From an uncultured bacterium (GTDB taxonomy: Bacteria; Patescibacteriota; Minisyncoccia; Phycocordibacterales; UBA9973): a stretch of DNA of 43,031 nucleotides. How positions within the stretch are numbered: the first letter of the stretch is position 1; each line of letters opens with the position of its first letter. Below are positions 1 to 6,754 of the stretch, piece by piece. The position numbers and the translations under genes were made by a program. The stretch spans positions 1 to 43,031 of the forward strand of contig CAITSL010000035.1 in assembly GCA_903895055.1 (NCBI GenBank), in the 5' to 3' direction. The notes below the pieces were generated by a model. It had not been told where the DNA came from. It was given only the letters and a program-made list of their open reading frames with translations, and searched no databases.

Positions 1-61
1 AGATTTTACTTTGGAGAACTATGATCCACATGGAGCTATTAAAGCTTCTATTGCAGTTTAA
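1..61 (+). CDS. thyA: Thymidylate synthase, C-terminal end only (partial)
   Basis: The first 61 bases read in one frame as DFTLENYDPHGAIKASIAV followed by TAA. This matches the conserved C-terminus of thymidylate synthase, where a Y-D-P-H segment is followed by an IKA.IAV tail. The enzyme methylates dUMP to dTMP with methylene-tetrahydrofolate and releases dihydrofolate. The following gene is dihydrofolate reductase, 10 nt downstream, which is the classic thyA-folA pairing. Only 19 codons are visible, so the call rests on this tail plus the neighbour. Confidence 0.85.
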   Translation, partial: DFTLENYDPHGAIKASIAV

Positions 62-71
62 TTAAAAAATT

Positions 72-563
72 ATGATTCTCTCAATAATATCTGCTATCGG
101 TAAAAATAATGAATTAGGAAAAAAGAATACGCTTCTTTGGAATTTGCCAGTGGATATGAAGCATTTTCGTGATCTGACCAGAAGCCATACGGTAATAATG
201 GGACAAAAAACTTTTGCTTCCATTGGTCACCCGCTTCCAAATCGTAGAAATATCGTTCTTACTTTGGATGATTCTTTTAGGGCAGAAGGAGTAGAAATTG
301 TGCATTCAGTAGAAGAAGTTATGAAATTATTAGGAGATGAAGAAAATTTTGTAATTGGTGGAGGACAAATATATAAATTATTTATAGAAAAAGCAGACAA
401 GTTTTATATCACGCACGTGAATGCGGAATTCCCCGAGGCAGATACATTTTTCCCCGTAATTGACAAGGCGAAATGGCAAAAAACAAAAAGTGAAAAATAT
501 GGAAAAAATGAATTAAATAAATATGACCTAGAATTTGCGGAATATACTAAGAGAGCTTTTTAA
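72..563 (+). CDS. folA: Dihydrofolate reductase
   Basis: A 163-residue protein of normal length for bacterial DHFR. It has the N-terminal strand MILSIISAIGKNNELG, the WNLPVDMKHFRDLT segment (family WxLPxDxxxF), the VIMGQKTFASIG cofactor-binding motif, PLPNRRNIVLT, and the FVIGGGQIYKLF glycine motif. It reduces dihydrofolate to tetrahydrofolate with NADPH and so recycles the product of thymidylate synthase encoded just upstream. The last 17 bases overlap the end of the convergent kinase-like gene. No Shine-Dalgarno sequence is evident; it is probably cotranscribed with thyA. Confidence 0.96.
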   Translation: MILSIISAIGKNNELGKKNTLLWNLPVDMKHFRDLTRSHTVIMGQKTFASIGHPLPNRRNIVLTLDDSFRAEGVEIVHSVEEVMKLLGDEENFVIGGGQIYKLFIEKADKFYITHVNAEFPEADTFFPVIDKAKWQKTKSEKYGKNELNKYDLEFAEYTKRAF

Positions 564-1116
564 TCACTTCGTCTATTTGTTTATATAAATTTTCAAAAGT
601 TCCATTATTTTCAAAAACATAATCTGCCATTCTAATACATTTAGATAAGTTCTGTTTATTAGGATCATCTGATTTCATTTCAGTTTCTTCCTGTTCAATA
701 AATTTTTCAAAACTCACGTTATCGCTTTGCACATTTCCTCTTTTTTGAACTCGACTATATCTTGTTTTTCGTTCGGCATTTATAGCGAATAGATAGAATT
801 TTCCTTTGTTTCTAAGAGATTCGATTTCGCCAACAGTTCTCAAGCTTTCTAAGACACAATCTTTGTCAGAATTTTGAGCCATTTTAAAAAGCTCTTCGGC
901 AACATAACTCGGTCCATAATTTTTTCTAAGATCATTAGCCACTAAGACCATATTATCTCTTGTTATTGGAAGTCCTCTTTTTTCTATTTCTTTGTTTATG
1001 ACATCTTCGCGTGCAGAAAAATGAATAAACCCCTTGTTTTTTACAAGATAATCAACAATAGTTCCTTTCCCGGCCCCAAGTGTTCCAGTTACTCCAATAA
1101 TTATTTTTTTATCCAT
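547..1116 (-). CDS. P-loop nucleotide kinase-like protein (candidate dNMP kinase)
   Basis: A 189-residue P-loop NTPase. The Walker A motif GTLGAGKGT lies at about residues 10-18, followed by a SARE/D segment and a central ESLRTVGEIESLR stretch like that of dephospho-CoA, adenylate and phage-type deoxynucleoside monophosphate kinases. It sits 1 nt after dCMP deaminase in a minus-strand operon and meets folA tail to tail, so a role in phosphorylating dNMPs (dCMP, dTMP) is a reasonable inference. The substrate cannot be read from the sequence; dephospho-CoA kinase-like or adenylate kinase-like activity is also possible. Confidence 0.7.
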   Translation of the reverse strand: MDKKIIIGVTGTLGAGKGTIVDYLVKNKGFIHFSAREDVINKEIEKRGLPITRDNMVLVANDLRKNYGPSYVAEELFKMAQNSDKDCVLESLRTVGEIESLRNKGKFYLFAINAERKTRYSRVQKRGNVQSDNVSFEKFIEQEETEMKSDDPNKQNLSKCIRMADYVFENNGTFENLYKQIDEVIKKLS

Positions 1117-1117
1117 T

Positions 1118-1621
1118 TTATTGATCCTTGTAAGCTTGAATTTCTTTATTTAAAATCACCAATTTTATCCCCGCTTGCTTAAAAATTCTTTTTGTTTCCA
1201 CCCCAGCATGATAGTCTCGCATAGCTACTACTCGCTTGATCCCGGCATTGATAATCGTTTTCGCGCAAGTGTAACAAGGTAAAAATTTGCAATAGAGAGT
1301 TGCTCCATCTACTGAAACACCGGCTCGAGCAGCATTGGCGATAGCATTTAGTTCCGCATGAGCAGTGCGAATGCAGTGCCGGGATTGTGTTCCATCCTCA
1401 TGGATAACCGTATGCATTTCATGTCCGGCTTCACTACAATGAGGTAATCCGATGGGCGAACCGACGTATCCGGTAGTGAGAATTCTTTTATCTTTGACTA
1501 AAATTGCTCCGGCATAACCGCGGTCGCAAGTGCCCCGCAAGCCAACCATGTCAGCCATTTCAATAAAGTACTCGTCCCAAGAAGGTCTTTTGTGTTTTGT
1601 TGTTTTTGTTTCTTTTTTCAT
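1118..1621 (-). CDS. Deoxycytidylate (dCMP) deaminase
   Basis: A 167-residue zinc-dependent deaminase. The zinc site is complete: HAELNAI at about residues 88-94 (His ligand and catalytic Glu) and PCYTC at about 115-119 (two Cys ligands). The N-terminal WDEYFIEMA and GAILVKDKRILTTGYVGSP segments are typical of the dCMP/ComEB deaminase family. It converts dCMP to dUMP, the substrate of thymidylate synthase, which fits thyA and folA nearby. Its ATG overlaps the TGA of the upstream CofE-like gene (ATGA), suggesting translational coupling. Confidence 0.93.
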   Translation of the reverse strand: MKKETKTTKHKRPSWDEYFIEMADMVGLRGTCDRGYAGAILVKDKRILTTGYVGSPIGLPHCSEAGHEMHTVIHEDGTQSRHCIRTAHAELNAIANAARAGVSVDGATLYCKFLPCYTCAKTIINAGIKRVVAMRDYHAGVETKRIFKQAGIKLVILNKEIQAYKDQ

Positions 1622-2322
1622 TCCTTAATAATACCCTGAAATAATGGTAAATACAAATCATCTTTTGGGTTGATTAGGAGTTCTTTTTTATTTATTTTTT
1701 TGGTAAATTCTACCGGGGCATCGGTGATCAGAGCCAGCGGTTGTTGCTCTTTCCCCTCTCCCATACACAACACTGCGGAAGTCGCCAAGCTATCGGCCAC
1801 GTCGGTTTGGGACATTTTTAAAATTCGGCCAAAAATATCTTTCTTCCCGATATAATTTCTAACTCCTTTGAATCCGGCATAACCGAGCGCAACTCCGACA
1901 ATTCCAGCTCGCAGTGGAAAAACTCGACTGTCGGTTATCAAAACACCAAAATTCTTTAATTTAAATTTCTGCCTTATTTTTTTTCTCAAAAACTCAGCGC
2001 TCTTAAAACTATCTTTCGGTAAGAGAATAATCTTGCCTCTGGCATTTGATTCATCAACTCCGGCATTAGCCATCACCATGCCATCTTTGATAGTAAGCCA
2101 AACCAACTTGGTTTTAAGTGCAAAATCACTTTCTTGTTTTATCAGAGCGATTTTTTCTTTTTCGTTTTTAAATAAAACTGTTCGCTCTTCGGAAAGAGAA
2201 ACTATTTTTGAAGTGATGACCAAAACAGATTTTTCCGGAATTTTTTTTAGATACTTTAAAATAAACGGAAGTAAGGCTTCCGTTTCCTCGAAAATTCTAG
2301 TTTTAAACGGCTTGATTTGCAT
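1618..2322 (-). CDS. CofE-like protein (coenzyme F420-0:L-glutamate ligase family)
   Basis: A 234-residue protein resembling the F420-0:gamma-glutamyl ligase (CofE) fold. Features include SVLVITSKIVSLSEERTV near residues 33-50, DGMVMANAGVDESNARG near 80-96, a FGVLITDSRVFPLRAGIVGVALGYAGF block near 125-150, and DSLATSAVLCMGEGKEQQPLALI. In archaea and actinobacteria the family adds glutamate to F420-0. No F420 genes are visible here, so the substrate is unknown; homologs are found in other CPR genomes. Its start overlaps the transporter gene by 20 nt and its end overlaps dCMP deaminase by 4 nt. Confidence 0.75.
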   Translation of the reverse strand: MQIKPFKTRIFEETEALLPFILKYLKKIPEKSVLVITSKIVSLSEERTVLFKNEKEKIALIKQESDFALKTKLVWLTIKDGMVMANAGVDESNARGKIILLPKDSFKSAEFLRKKIRQKFKLKNFGVLITDSRVFPLRAGIVGVALGYAGFKGVRNYIGKKDIFGRILKMSQTDVADSLATSAVLCMGEGKEQQPLALITDAPVEFTKKINKKELLINPKDDLYLPLFQGIIKE

Positions 2323-2956
2323 TTTTCCCCCTTAATAAGCGAATTCCTAAATATGAAAGTGGGGTGTACAAAAATCCCATGACTACTTTATAAATCCACC
2401 ATGGAATGATGATCAACAAAATTGTTTTTACCGGAAGTACTCCGAGATAAGCGATAAACATAAAAATAGCGGAATCAAGCAATTGAGACCAGACGTTGGA
2501 GAGATTCGAACGTAACCAAAAATATTTACTGCCGATATTTTTCTTGAAAAAGAAGAATGACAGGACGTCTTGATACTCTCCGATCGCATAAGCCACCAGT
2601 GATGCAATAGAAAAACGAACCGAAATTCCAAAAATCAAATTGTAGCCATCATGCGCCCACATTCCCGCCCCCGCCCAAGGCACAACGATAGAAATAGCTG
2701 AGTACAGTAGAAATATCAAAATAGAGAAAATACCGGCATAAACAAAATTCTTGGCCATTTTTTTCCCATAAACTTCACCGATCACATCGGTCATGATAAA
2801 GACGATCGGAAAACAAAAAACCGCCACCGAAAGGTGAGTACCAAAAAGAAAAGGCATCAATTTTATCCCCAAAGTATTGGCCGCAAAAAGTGAGCTCAGG
2901 TAAAGTGTTAAACAGATAAGAATTTTTCTATAATCTTTTTCTGTTAGAGTTTGCAT
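2303..2956 (-). CDS. YhhQ-family queuosine-precursor/vitamin uptake transporter
   Basis: A 217-residue integral membrane protein with about six hydrophobic segments. The ANTLGIKLMPF, FPIVFIMTDVIGEVYGKKMAKNFVYAG and SIASLVAYAIGEYQDVLSFFFFKK segments match the YhhQ (COG1738, vitamin uptake) family, whose E. coli member imports queuosine precursors (preQ0/preQ1). Other family members carry other small molecules, so the substrate is inferred. The gene lies 15 nt after rplK on the same strand and overlaps the CofE-like gene, so it probably belongs to the secE-nusG-rplK transcript. Confidence 0.85.
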   Translation of the reverse strand: MQTLTEKDYRKILICLTLYLSSLFAANTLGIKLMPFLFGTHLSVAVFCFPIVFIMTDVIGEVYGKKMAKNFVYAGIFSILIFLLYSAISIVVPWAGAGMWAHDGYNLIFGISVRFSIASLVAYAIGEYQDVLSFFFFKKNIGSKYFWLRSNLSNVWSQLLDSAIFMFIAYLGVLPVKTILLIIIPWWIYKVVMGFLYTPLSYLGIRLLRGKNANQAV

Positions 2957-2971
2957 TGTTTATTTGCTCAT

Positions 2972-3397
2972 TTAATCTTTAACTTCTATCCCCATACTTC
3001 GAGCAGAGCCGGCTACGATATTGATCGCACCTTCTTTGTCTTTTGAATTCAAATCTTTCATTTTCTTTTCGGCAATCTCCCAAGCCTGTGCTTTAGTGAT
3101 TTTTCCGACTTTGGTAACTGTATTTTTGCCCGATCCTTTTTCGACTCCGGCTGCTTTCAGAATAAGTCCGGTGACAGGAGGCGTTTTTATAATAAAGTCA
3201 TAACTTCGATCTTCATACACAGTCACTACTACAGAAACTTTATCCCCAGCCATTTTTTGGGTCGCCGCATTAAATTTAGTGACAAAGTCGCCAATGTTAA
3301 TCCCCGCTTGTCCGAGAGCAGGCCCGAGTGGGGGTGCAGGAGTTGCCTTGGCAGCTTGGATTTGTAATTTTATTTTTTTGGTTATTTTTTTTGCCAT
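2972..3397 (-). CDS. rplK: 50S ribosomal protein L11 (uL11)
   Basis: A 141-residue L11. It begins MAKKITKKIKLQIQAAKATPAPPLGPALGQAGINI, with the Pro-rich linker and GQAGINIGDF motif, and ends in GSARSMGIEVKD. L11 forms the GTPase-associated centre with 23S rRNA. The ATG at 3397 is chosen because a longer in-frame reading (to 3493) would translate the heptamer repeat and part of nusG. The usual partner rplA (L1) does not follow; the next gene is a YhhQ-type transporter. Confidence 0.97.
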   Translation of the reverse strand: MAKKITKKIKLQIQAAKATPAPPLGPALGQAGINIGDFVTKFNAATQKMAGDKVSVVVTVYEDRSYDFIIKTPPVTGLILKAAGVEKGSGKNTVTKVGKITKAQAWEIAEKKMKDLNSKDKEGAINIVAGSARSMGIEVKD

Positions 3398-3403
3398 TTT
3401 TTT

Positions 3404-3438
3404 AATTCGTAATTCGTAATTTATAATTCGTAATTCTA
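3404..3438. repeat. Degenerate 7-bp tandem repeat between nusG and rplK
   Basis: Five consecutive 7-mers on the plus strand: AATTCGT, AATTCGT, AATTTAT, AATTCGT, AATTCTA. They fill almost the whole nusG-rplK spacer, ending 3 nt before the nusG stop codon and starting 7 nt upstream of the rplK ATG. The arrangement resembles the short heptanucleotide tandem repeats seen in other AT-rich bacterial genomes. Any effect on coupling of the two genes is speculative. Confidence 0.8.
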
Positions 3439-3440
3439 AT

Positions 3441-3986
3441 CTATATCTTCTTAACTTGCAAGAAGTCAAGTTCGACTGGTGTTTCGCGACCAAACATAGA
3501 AACCAGCACTTTTATTTTCCCGCGTTCTTGGTCCACAGAATTTACTTTCCCTTCAAGCTCTTTAAAAGGACCATCTACAATTCTGACTGTTTCACCGATG
3601 GCAATATCAATCTTGTGTTTAATGGTGCTAGCATCCATTTTCTTAAATAAATATTCAACTTCCTCTTTTTTCAAAGGCACTGGATTGACTCCCGCTCCCA
3701 CGAAACCAGTCACGCGAGGTGTATTGCGAACCACATACCAAGAATCATCGGTCACAATCATGTCTACGAGCACATAGCCGGGATAAATTTTTTCTTCCAC
3801 CTCCACGCGCTTACCCGCTTTTATTTTTATCTTTTTTTCGATTGGTACAATTACATTGAATATTTTGTCGTGCATGCCAAGTGAATCGATACGCTGACGC
3901 AAATTGCGCAGAACCGCATTTTCATATCCGGCGTAAGTGTGAATCGCATACCAATTTCTGATTCCTTGTACTTCTTGTTTTGACAT
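3441..3986 (-). CDS. nusG: Transcription termination/antitermination factor NusG
   Basis: A 181-residue protein. The N-terminal NGN domain starts NWYAIHTYAGYENAVLRNLRQRI and includes PGYVLVDMIVTDDSWYVVRNTPRVTGFVG. The C-terminal KOW domain is GETVRIVDGPFKELEGKVNSVDQERGKIKVLVSMFGRETPVELDF. NusG binds RNA polymerase and links it to Rho or the ribosome. The start at 3986 (MSKQEVQG) is preferred over upstream in-frame starts, which would run through secE. It lies 5 nt after secE, the normal secE-nusG-rplK order. Confidence 0.97.
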   Translation of the reverse strand: MSKQEVQGIRNWYAIHTYAGYENAVLRNLRQRIDSLGMHDKIFNVIVPIEKKIKIKAGKRVEVEEKIYPGYVLVDMIVTDDSWYVVRNTPRVTGFVGAGVNPVPLKKEEVEYLFKKMDASTIKHKIDIAIGETVRIVDGPFKELEGKVNSVDQERGKIKVLVSMFGRETPVELDFLQVKKI

Positions 3987-3991
3987 ATTTT

Positions 3992-4177
3992 TTAAAATGA
4001 AATTAACTTTTCCAAACCTTTTGAAAATATAAAATCGAAAATACCCAAAAAGTAAGCAACCAAAACAGAAAGCGCAATCACAATGATGGTATAAAAAATG
4101 GTTTGGTTTCTGGTAGGCCAAACTACGTGTTTTAATTCTGCTTTTATCTCTTTAAAATACTCGGTGATTTTTGACAT
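3992..4177 (-). CDS. secE: Preprotein translocase subunit SecE
   Basis: A 61-residue protein with the short bacterial SecE layout: an amphipathic N-terminus (YFKEIKAELKHVVWPTRNQT, with the conserved VxWPtr motif) and one transmembrane helix (IFYTIIVIALSVLVAYFLGIFDFIF). SecE clamps SecY in the SecYEG channel. It is first in the minus-strand run secE-nusG-rplK, with a terminator just upstream that separates it from the SIMPL gene. Confidence 0.95.
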   Translation of the reverse strand: MSKITEYFKEIKAELKHVVWPTRNQTIFYTIIVIALSVLVAYFLGIFDFIFSKGLEKLISF

Positions 4178-4198
4178 TGTTTTATTTTTACTACTCTT

Positions 4199-4224
4199 AA
4201 AAAAGCCCCTTCAAGGGCTTTTTT
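4199..4224 (-). terminator. Intrinsic terminator between SIMPL gene and secE
   Basis: A perfect 10-bp inverted repeat (AAAAAAGCCC / GGGCTTTTTT) with a 6-nt loop. The stem ends in a run of six T on either strand. It lies 35 nt after the SIMPL gene stop and 21 nt before the secE start, so on the minus strand it ends the FKBP-SIMPL transcript and isolates the secE operon. Confidence 0.9.
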
Positions 4225-4258
4225 AATACTACTCTTTTTATCTAAAATAGTCAATTAT

Positions 4259-5059
4259 TTATTTTATTTCATAAGTAATCGTCACATCTGAAGTAATTAG
4301 ATTTTCTCCAGTTGGAACCACCGCAGGAGCGGAAACAGAAACTCCAGAAGCGCTGTCCATTTTGGCAGTTGCATACATTGGCATCGGATAATTGCCATTA
4401 TCACTAAAAGAAGTGATTTTACCCAAACGCACCCCTAAATTTTTTGCCAAAACTTGTGCTTTTGCTTTGGCATCATCAATCGCTAATTTTTGAGCTTGAG
4501 CTTTTAATAAATCGGGATTATCAATAGTAAAATTCGGACCATTCAAATCAGTGACACCCAAAGTTCCAAGACCTTGCACAATTTTCCCAACGTCATCAAC
4601 CTTTCTGATTTTCACTGTAATATTTTCAGATGCTTCATAGCCGATAATCACGCTTTTGCCGGGCTGAGGTCGACAATTGAGCGCTCCGCAGGTCACATCA
4701 GTATTGTATTGATAACTGTATTTTGGATTAAAAGAAACACTTTCTGTTTTAATATCTTTAATAGCTACATTATCGCCTTTTAGTAAAGCTAGGGTTTTTG
4801 CCTCAATTTGAGACACGCTGTCTTCCGCCTCTTTTACCGTGCTGGCATCTTTCATAATGGTGAAATTAATATTGGCAATATCCGGCGAGGCCGTTACTTC
4901 TCCATGGCCGGATAAAGAAATGACATTTTCTGGTTTATTTTCTTTATTGTATCCGTTAAAGTTGAAAAAACAGTTGGCAACAATGACAGCCAGGAAAACA
5001 ATCAGGGCAATTCTTAGGCCTTTATTAATTTTTTCTTTACGCTCTGGTGATATTTCCAT
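4259..5059 (-). CDS. SIMPL-domain (DUF541) membrane-anchored protein
   Basis: A 266-residue protein with a short cytoplasmic N-terminus, one transmembrane or signal-anchor helix (LRIALIVFLAVIVANCFF, about residues 15-32) and an extracytoplasmic SIMPL/DUF541 domain. The domain starts VISLSGHGEVTASPDIANINFTI and contains repeated Ala/Lys-rich helices such as AQKLAIDDAKAKAQVLAKNLGVRLGKI. Family members are periplasmic or surface proteins with oxidative-stress or unknown roles. It is 9 nt downstream of the FKBP gene, so both products likely act outside the membrane. The exact function is unknown. Confidence 0.88.
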   Translation of the reverse strand: MEISPERKEKINKGLRIALIVFLAVIVANCFFNFNGYNKENKPENVISLSGHGEVTASPDIANINFTIMKDASTVKEAEDSVSQIEAKTLALLKGDNVAIKDIKTESVSFNPKYSYQYNTDVTCGALNCRPQPGKSVIIGYEASENITVKIRKVDDVGKIVQGLGTLGVTDLNGPNFTIDNPDLLKAQAQKLAIDDAKAKAQVLAKNLGVRLGKITSFSDNGNYPMPMYATAKMDSASGVSVSAPAVVPTGENLITSDVTITYEIK

Positions 5060-5068
5060 AAAAATTTT

Positions 5069-5581
5069 TTATTTTATCCCTAATAATTCGACGGTAAAAG
5101 TGAGTGTAGCGTTCGGAGGAATGATGACTGCCTTAGTACTTGGATCAGTAATCCCGTTTGCTCCATAGGCAAGCTCCGGAAGAATTTCCAGTTTTCTTTG
5201 TTCCCCGACTTTCATACCGGCAATTCCTTGATCCCAACCGGGAATAACTTGACCGGCTCCCAGGGTAAAAATGAATGGTTGCACATGGTTGAATTTCGGA
5301 TCAATGTTTGAATCAAAAACTGTGCCGTCAGTGAGCATCCCGGTATAATTCATAGCCACCGTATCTCCAGATTTGGCGACTGCACCTGTCCCCTCTTTTA
5401 AAACTGTGATTTTTACTCCCTCTTGTGTTTGTGTTGGCATATTTGTATTTTGGTCCTGAACAGCTTGCGTGTTTTCGCTGACAGGAGGATTATTCTTATA
5501 TTTAATAGTAATAAAAACGAGAGCCGCGATAACTACGACAACTATCAAAATCCAAACCCACATCATTTTTTTATTTTGCAT
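5069..5581 (-). CDS. FKBP-type peptidyl-prolyl isomerase, membrane-anchored
   Basis: A 170-residue protein. An N-terminal membrane anchor (MMWVWILIVVVVIAALVFITI) is followed by a Gln/Thr-rich linker and an FKBP domain from about residue 55. The domain includes VAMNYTGMLTDGTVFDSN, FTLGAGQVIPGWDQGIAGMKVGEQRKLEILPELAYGANG and a terminal PPNATLTFTVELLGIK. FKBPs speed prolyl cis-trans isomerisation; the anchor places this one outside the membrane. The ATG directly follows AATTTCTAATGGG, a sequence seen again before the ABC ATPase gene at 40368. Confidence 0.94.
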   Translation of the reverse strand: MQNKKMMWVWILIVVVVIAALVFITIKYKNNPPVSENTQAVQDQNTNMPTQTQEGVKITVLKEGTGAVAKSGDTVAMNYTGMLTDGTVFDSNIDPKFNHVQPFIFTLGAGQVIPGWDQGIAGMKVGEQRKLEILPELAYGANGITDPSTKAVIIPPNATLTFTVELLGIK

Positions 5582-5685
5582 CCCATTAGAAATTGACTCA
5601 TTCGTACATATAATTTATCTATATATAAAAACAGACAATTTATTATTTTTATAATTTATACCCGTTTAGTAAATTTCTAACGGGA
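5581..5685. repeat. AT-rich element with 14-bp terminal inverted repeats
   Basis: TCCCATTAGAAATT at 5581-5594 is matched in inverted orientation by AATTTCTAACGGGA at 5672-5685 (13 of 14 positions pair). The right end also forms its own hairpin, with CCCGTT at 5661-5666 pairing with AACGGG at 5679-5684. The 77 bases between the ends are very AT-rich and hold no gene. The form resembles a small MITE-like element or REP unit in the FKBP-murB intergenic region. The left arm touches the FKBP start codon. Confidence 0.5.
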
Positions 5686-5716
5686 CAAGTATAGAGAATT
5701 ATACTCTTTGTTGTAA

Positions 5717-6751
5717 CTAAATCAAATTAATTTCCGGAGTGAGTTTTAGACCAAATTTTTGATAGACGGAATCGATTATTCGCTCGGATAGATTTTTGAT
5801 CTCTTCCCCCGTCGCTCTACCGTAATTCACTAAAACAAGGGCTTGTTTTTCATGAACGCCGACATTGCCGACTCTTTTTCCTTTCCAGTCGCACTTTTCA
5901 ATCAACCAGCCGGCGGGAATTTTTACTTCGCCCGCCATAGCTTTAGCGTCGGCAGGTTCTTCGAAATATGGCATGTCTGGAAATTTTTTCTTTAACTCCT
6001 CAAGTTTTTTGAAATCCACAAAAACATTCTTGAAAAAACTTCCAGCGTTGCCTAAGACTTTTGGGTCTGGCAATTTACTCCGACGAATCTCCGCAACGGC
6101 ATTACTGATATCTTTAACATTTTTTATTTCTATTTTATTTTTATCTAAATATTCTTGCAGAGCTTTATATCTTATATTCTTACTCTCCTTTTTACTTAAT
6201 CTTAAAACTACCGCCGAAATAAAATATTGCCCTTTTAGTTTGTTTTTAAAAACACTGTCGCGATAACCAAATTCACATTCTTTATTTGTAAAAATTTTTT
6301 TACTTACAGTTTTTATTTCATATGCCTCGACTTGTTCTAATGTATCTTTTAATTCCACGCCATAAGCGCCAATATTTTGAACTGGTGTTGCCCCGACAGT
6401 GCCTGGCACGAGTGACAAATTCTCAATCCCCCAGTATCCCCGTTCTACCGCAAAATTCACCAAATCTTTCCACCATTCTCCGCCCATAGATTTTACTAAA
6501 ACAAAATCTTCTGATTCTTTTATTATTTCAATTCCTTTTAATTTGTTTAAAATAACTATCCCATCGAAATCTTTTGTAAAAAGAACATTACTTCCTCCTC
6601 CCAAAAATAGTTTTTCATTTTCTTTGAATTCGGGTAAATTTAATAATTCTATTAAGTCTTGCTCAGAATTAATTTCAGCAAAAAAACCTGCTTTTGCTTC
6701 TACTCCAAAGGTGTTGTATTTTTTTAAATCAAAATTTTTTTTAATTTCCAT
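5717..6751 (-). CDS. murB: UDP-N-acetylenolpyruvoylglucosamine reductase
   Basis: A 344-residue MurB. The FAD-binding domain starts YNTFGVEAKAGFFAEI and has LFLGGGSNVLFTKDFDGIVI, GGEWWKDLVNFAVERGYWGIENLSLVPGTVGATPVQNIGAYGVEL, and the GYRDSVFK segment. The C-terminal part has PDPKVLGNAGSFFKN, with the catalytic Ser, and a final Glu-containing PEINLI. It makes UDP-MurNAc for peptidoglycan. An extra segment around PADAKAMAGE near residue 270 is encoded by a palindromic repeat (5931-5956) inserted in frame. It starts 3 nt after the Nramp gene stop. Confidence 0.96.
   Translation of the reverse strand: MEIKKNFDLKKYNTFGVEAKAGFFAEINSEQDLIELLNLPEFKENEKLFLGGGSNVLFTKDFDGIVILNKLKGIEIIKESEDFVLVKSMGGEWWKDLVNFAVERGYWGIENLSLVPGTVGATPVQNIGAYGVELKDTLEQVEAYEIKTVSKKIFTNKECEFGYRDSVFKNKLKGQYFISAVVLRLSKKESKNIRYKALQEYLDKNKIEIKNVKDISNAVAEIRRSKLPDPKVLGNAGSFFKNVFVDFKKLEELKKKFPDMPYFEEPADAKAMAGEVKIPAGWLIEKCDWKGKRVGNVGVHEKQALVLVNYGRATGEEIKNLSERIIDSVYQKFGLKLTPEINLI
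5931..5956 (-). repeat. 26-bp palindromic repeat, in frame inside murB
   Basis: The plus strand begins CCCGCC and ends GGCAGG around a central AGCTTTAGCG. It aligns without gaps to the 26-bp repeat at 30071-30096 (18 of 26 identical), and both are preceded by TTCG on the plus strand. Both are translated from the minus strand in the same frame, here P-A-D-A-K-A-M-A-G-E. The arms pair (CCYGCC with GGCGGG; GCT with AGC), so the RNA can fold into a hairpin. Confidence 0.75.
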
Positions 6752-6754
6752 AAA

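Noticed and set aside
3398..3493. N-terminal extension of L11 by 32 residues
   Set aside because: It would translate the heptamer repeat and the end of nusG; the family starts at the ATG at 3397.
3987..4121. N-terminal extension of NusG into secE
   Set aside because: The frame overlaps secE coding sequence and the extra residues do not match NusG; ATG at 3986 fits.
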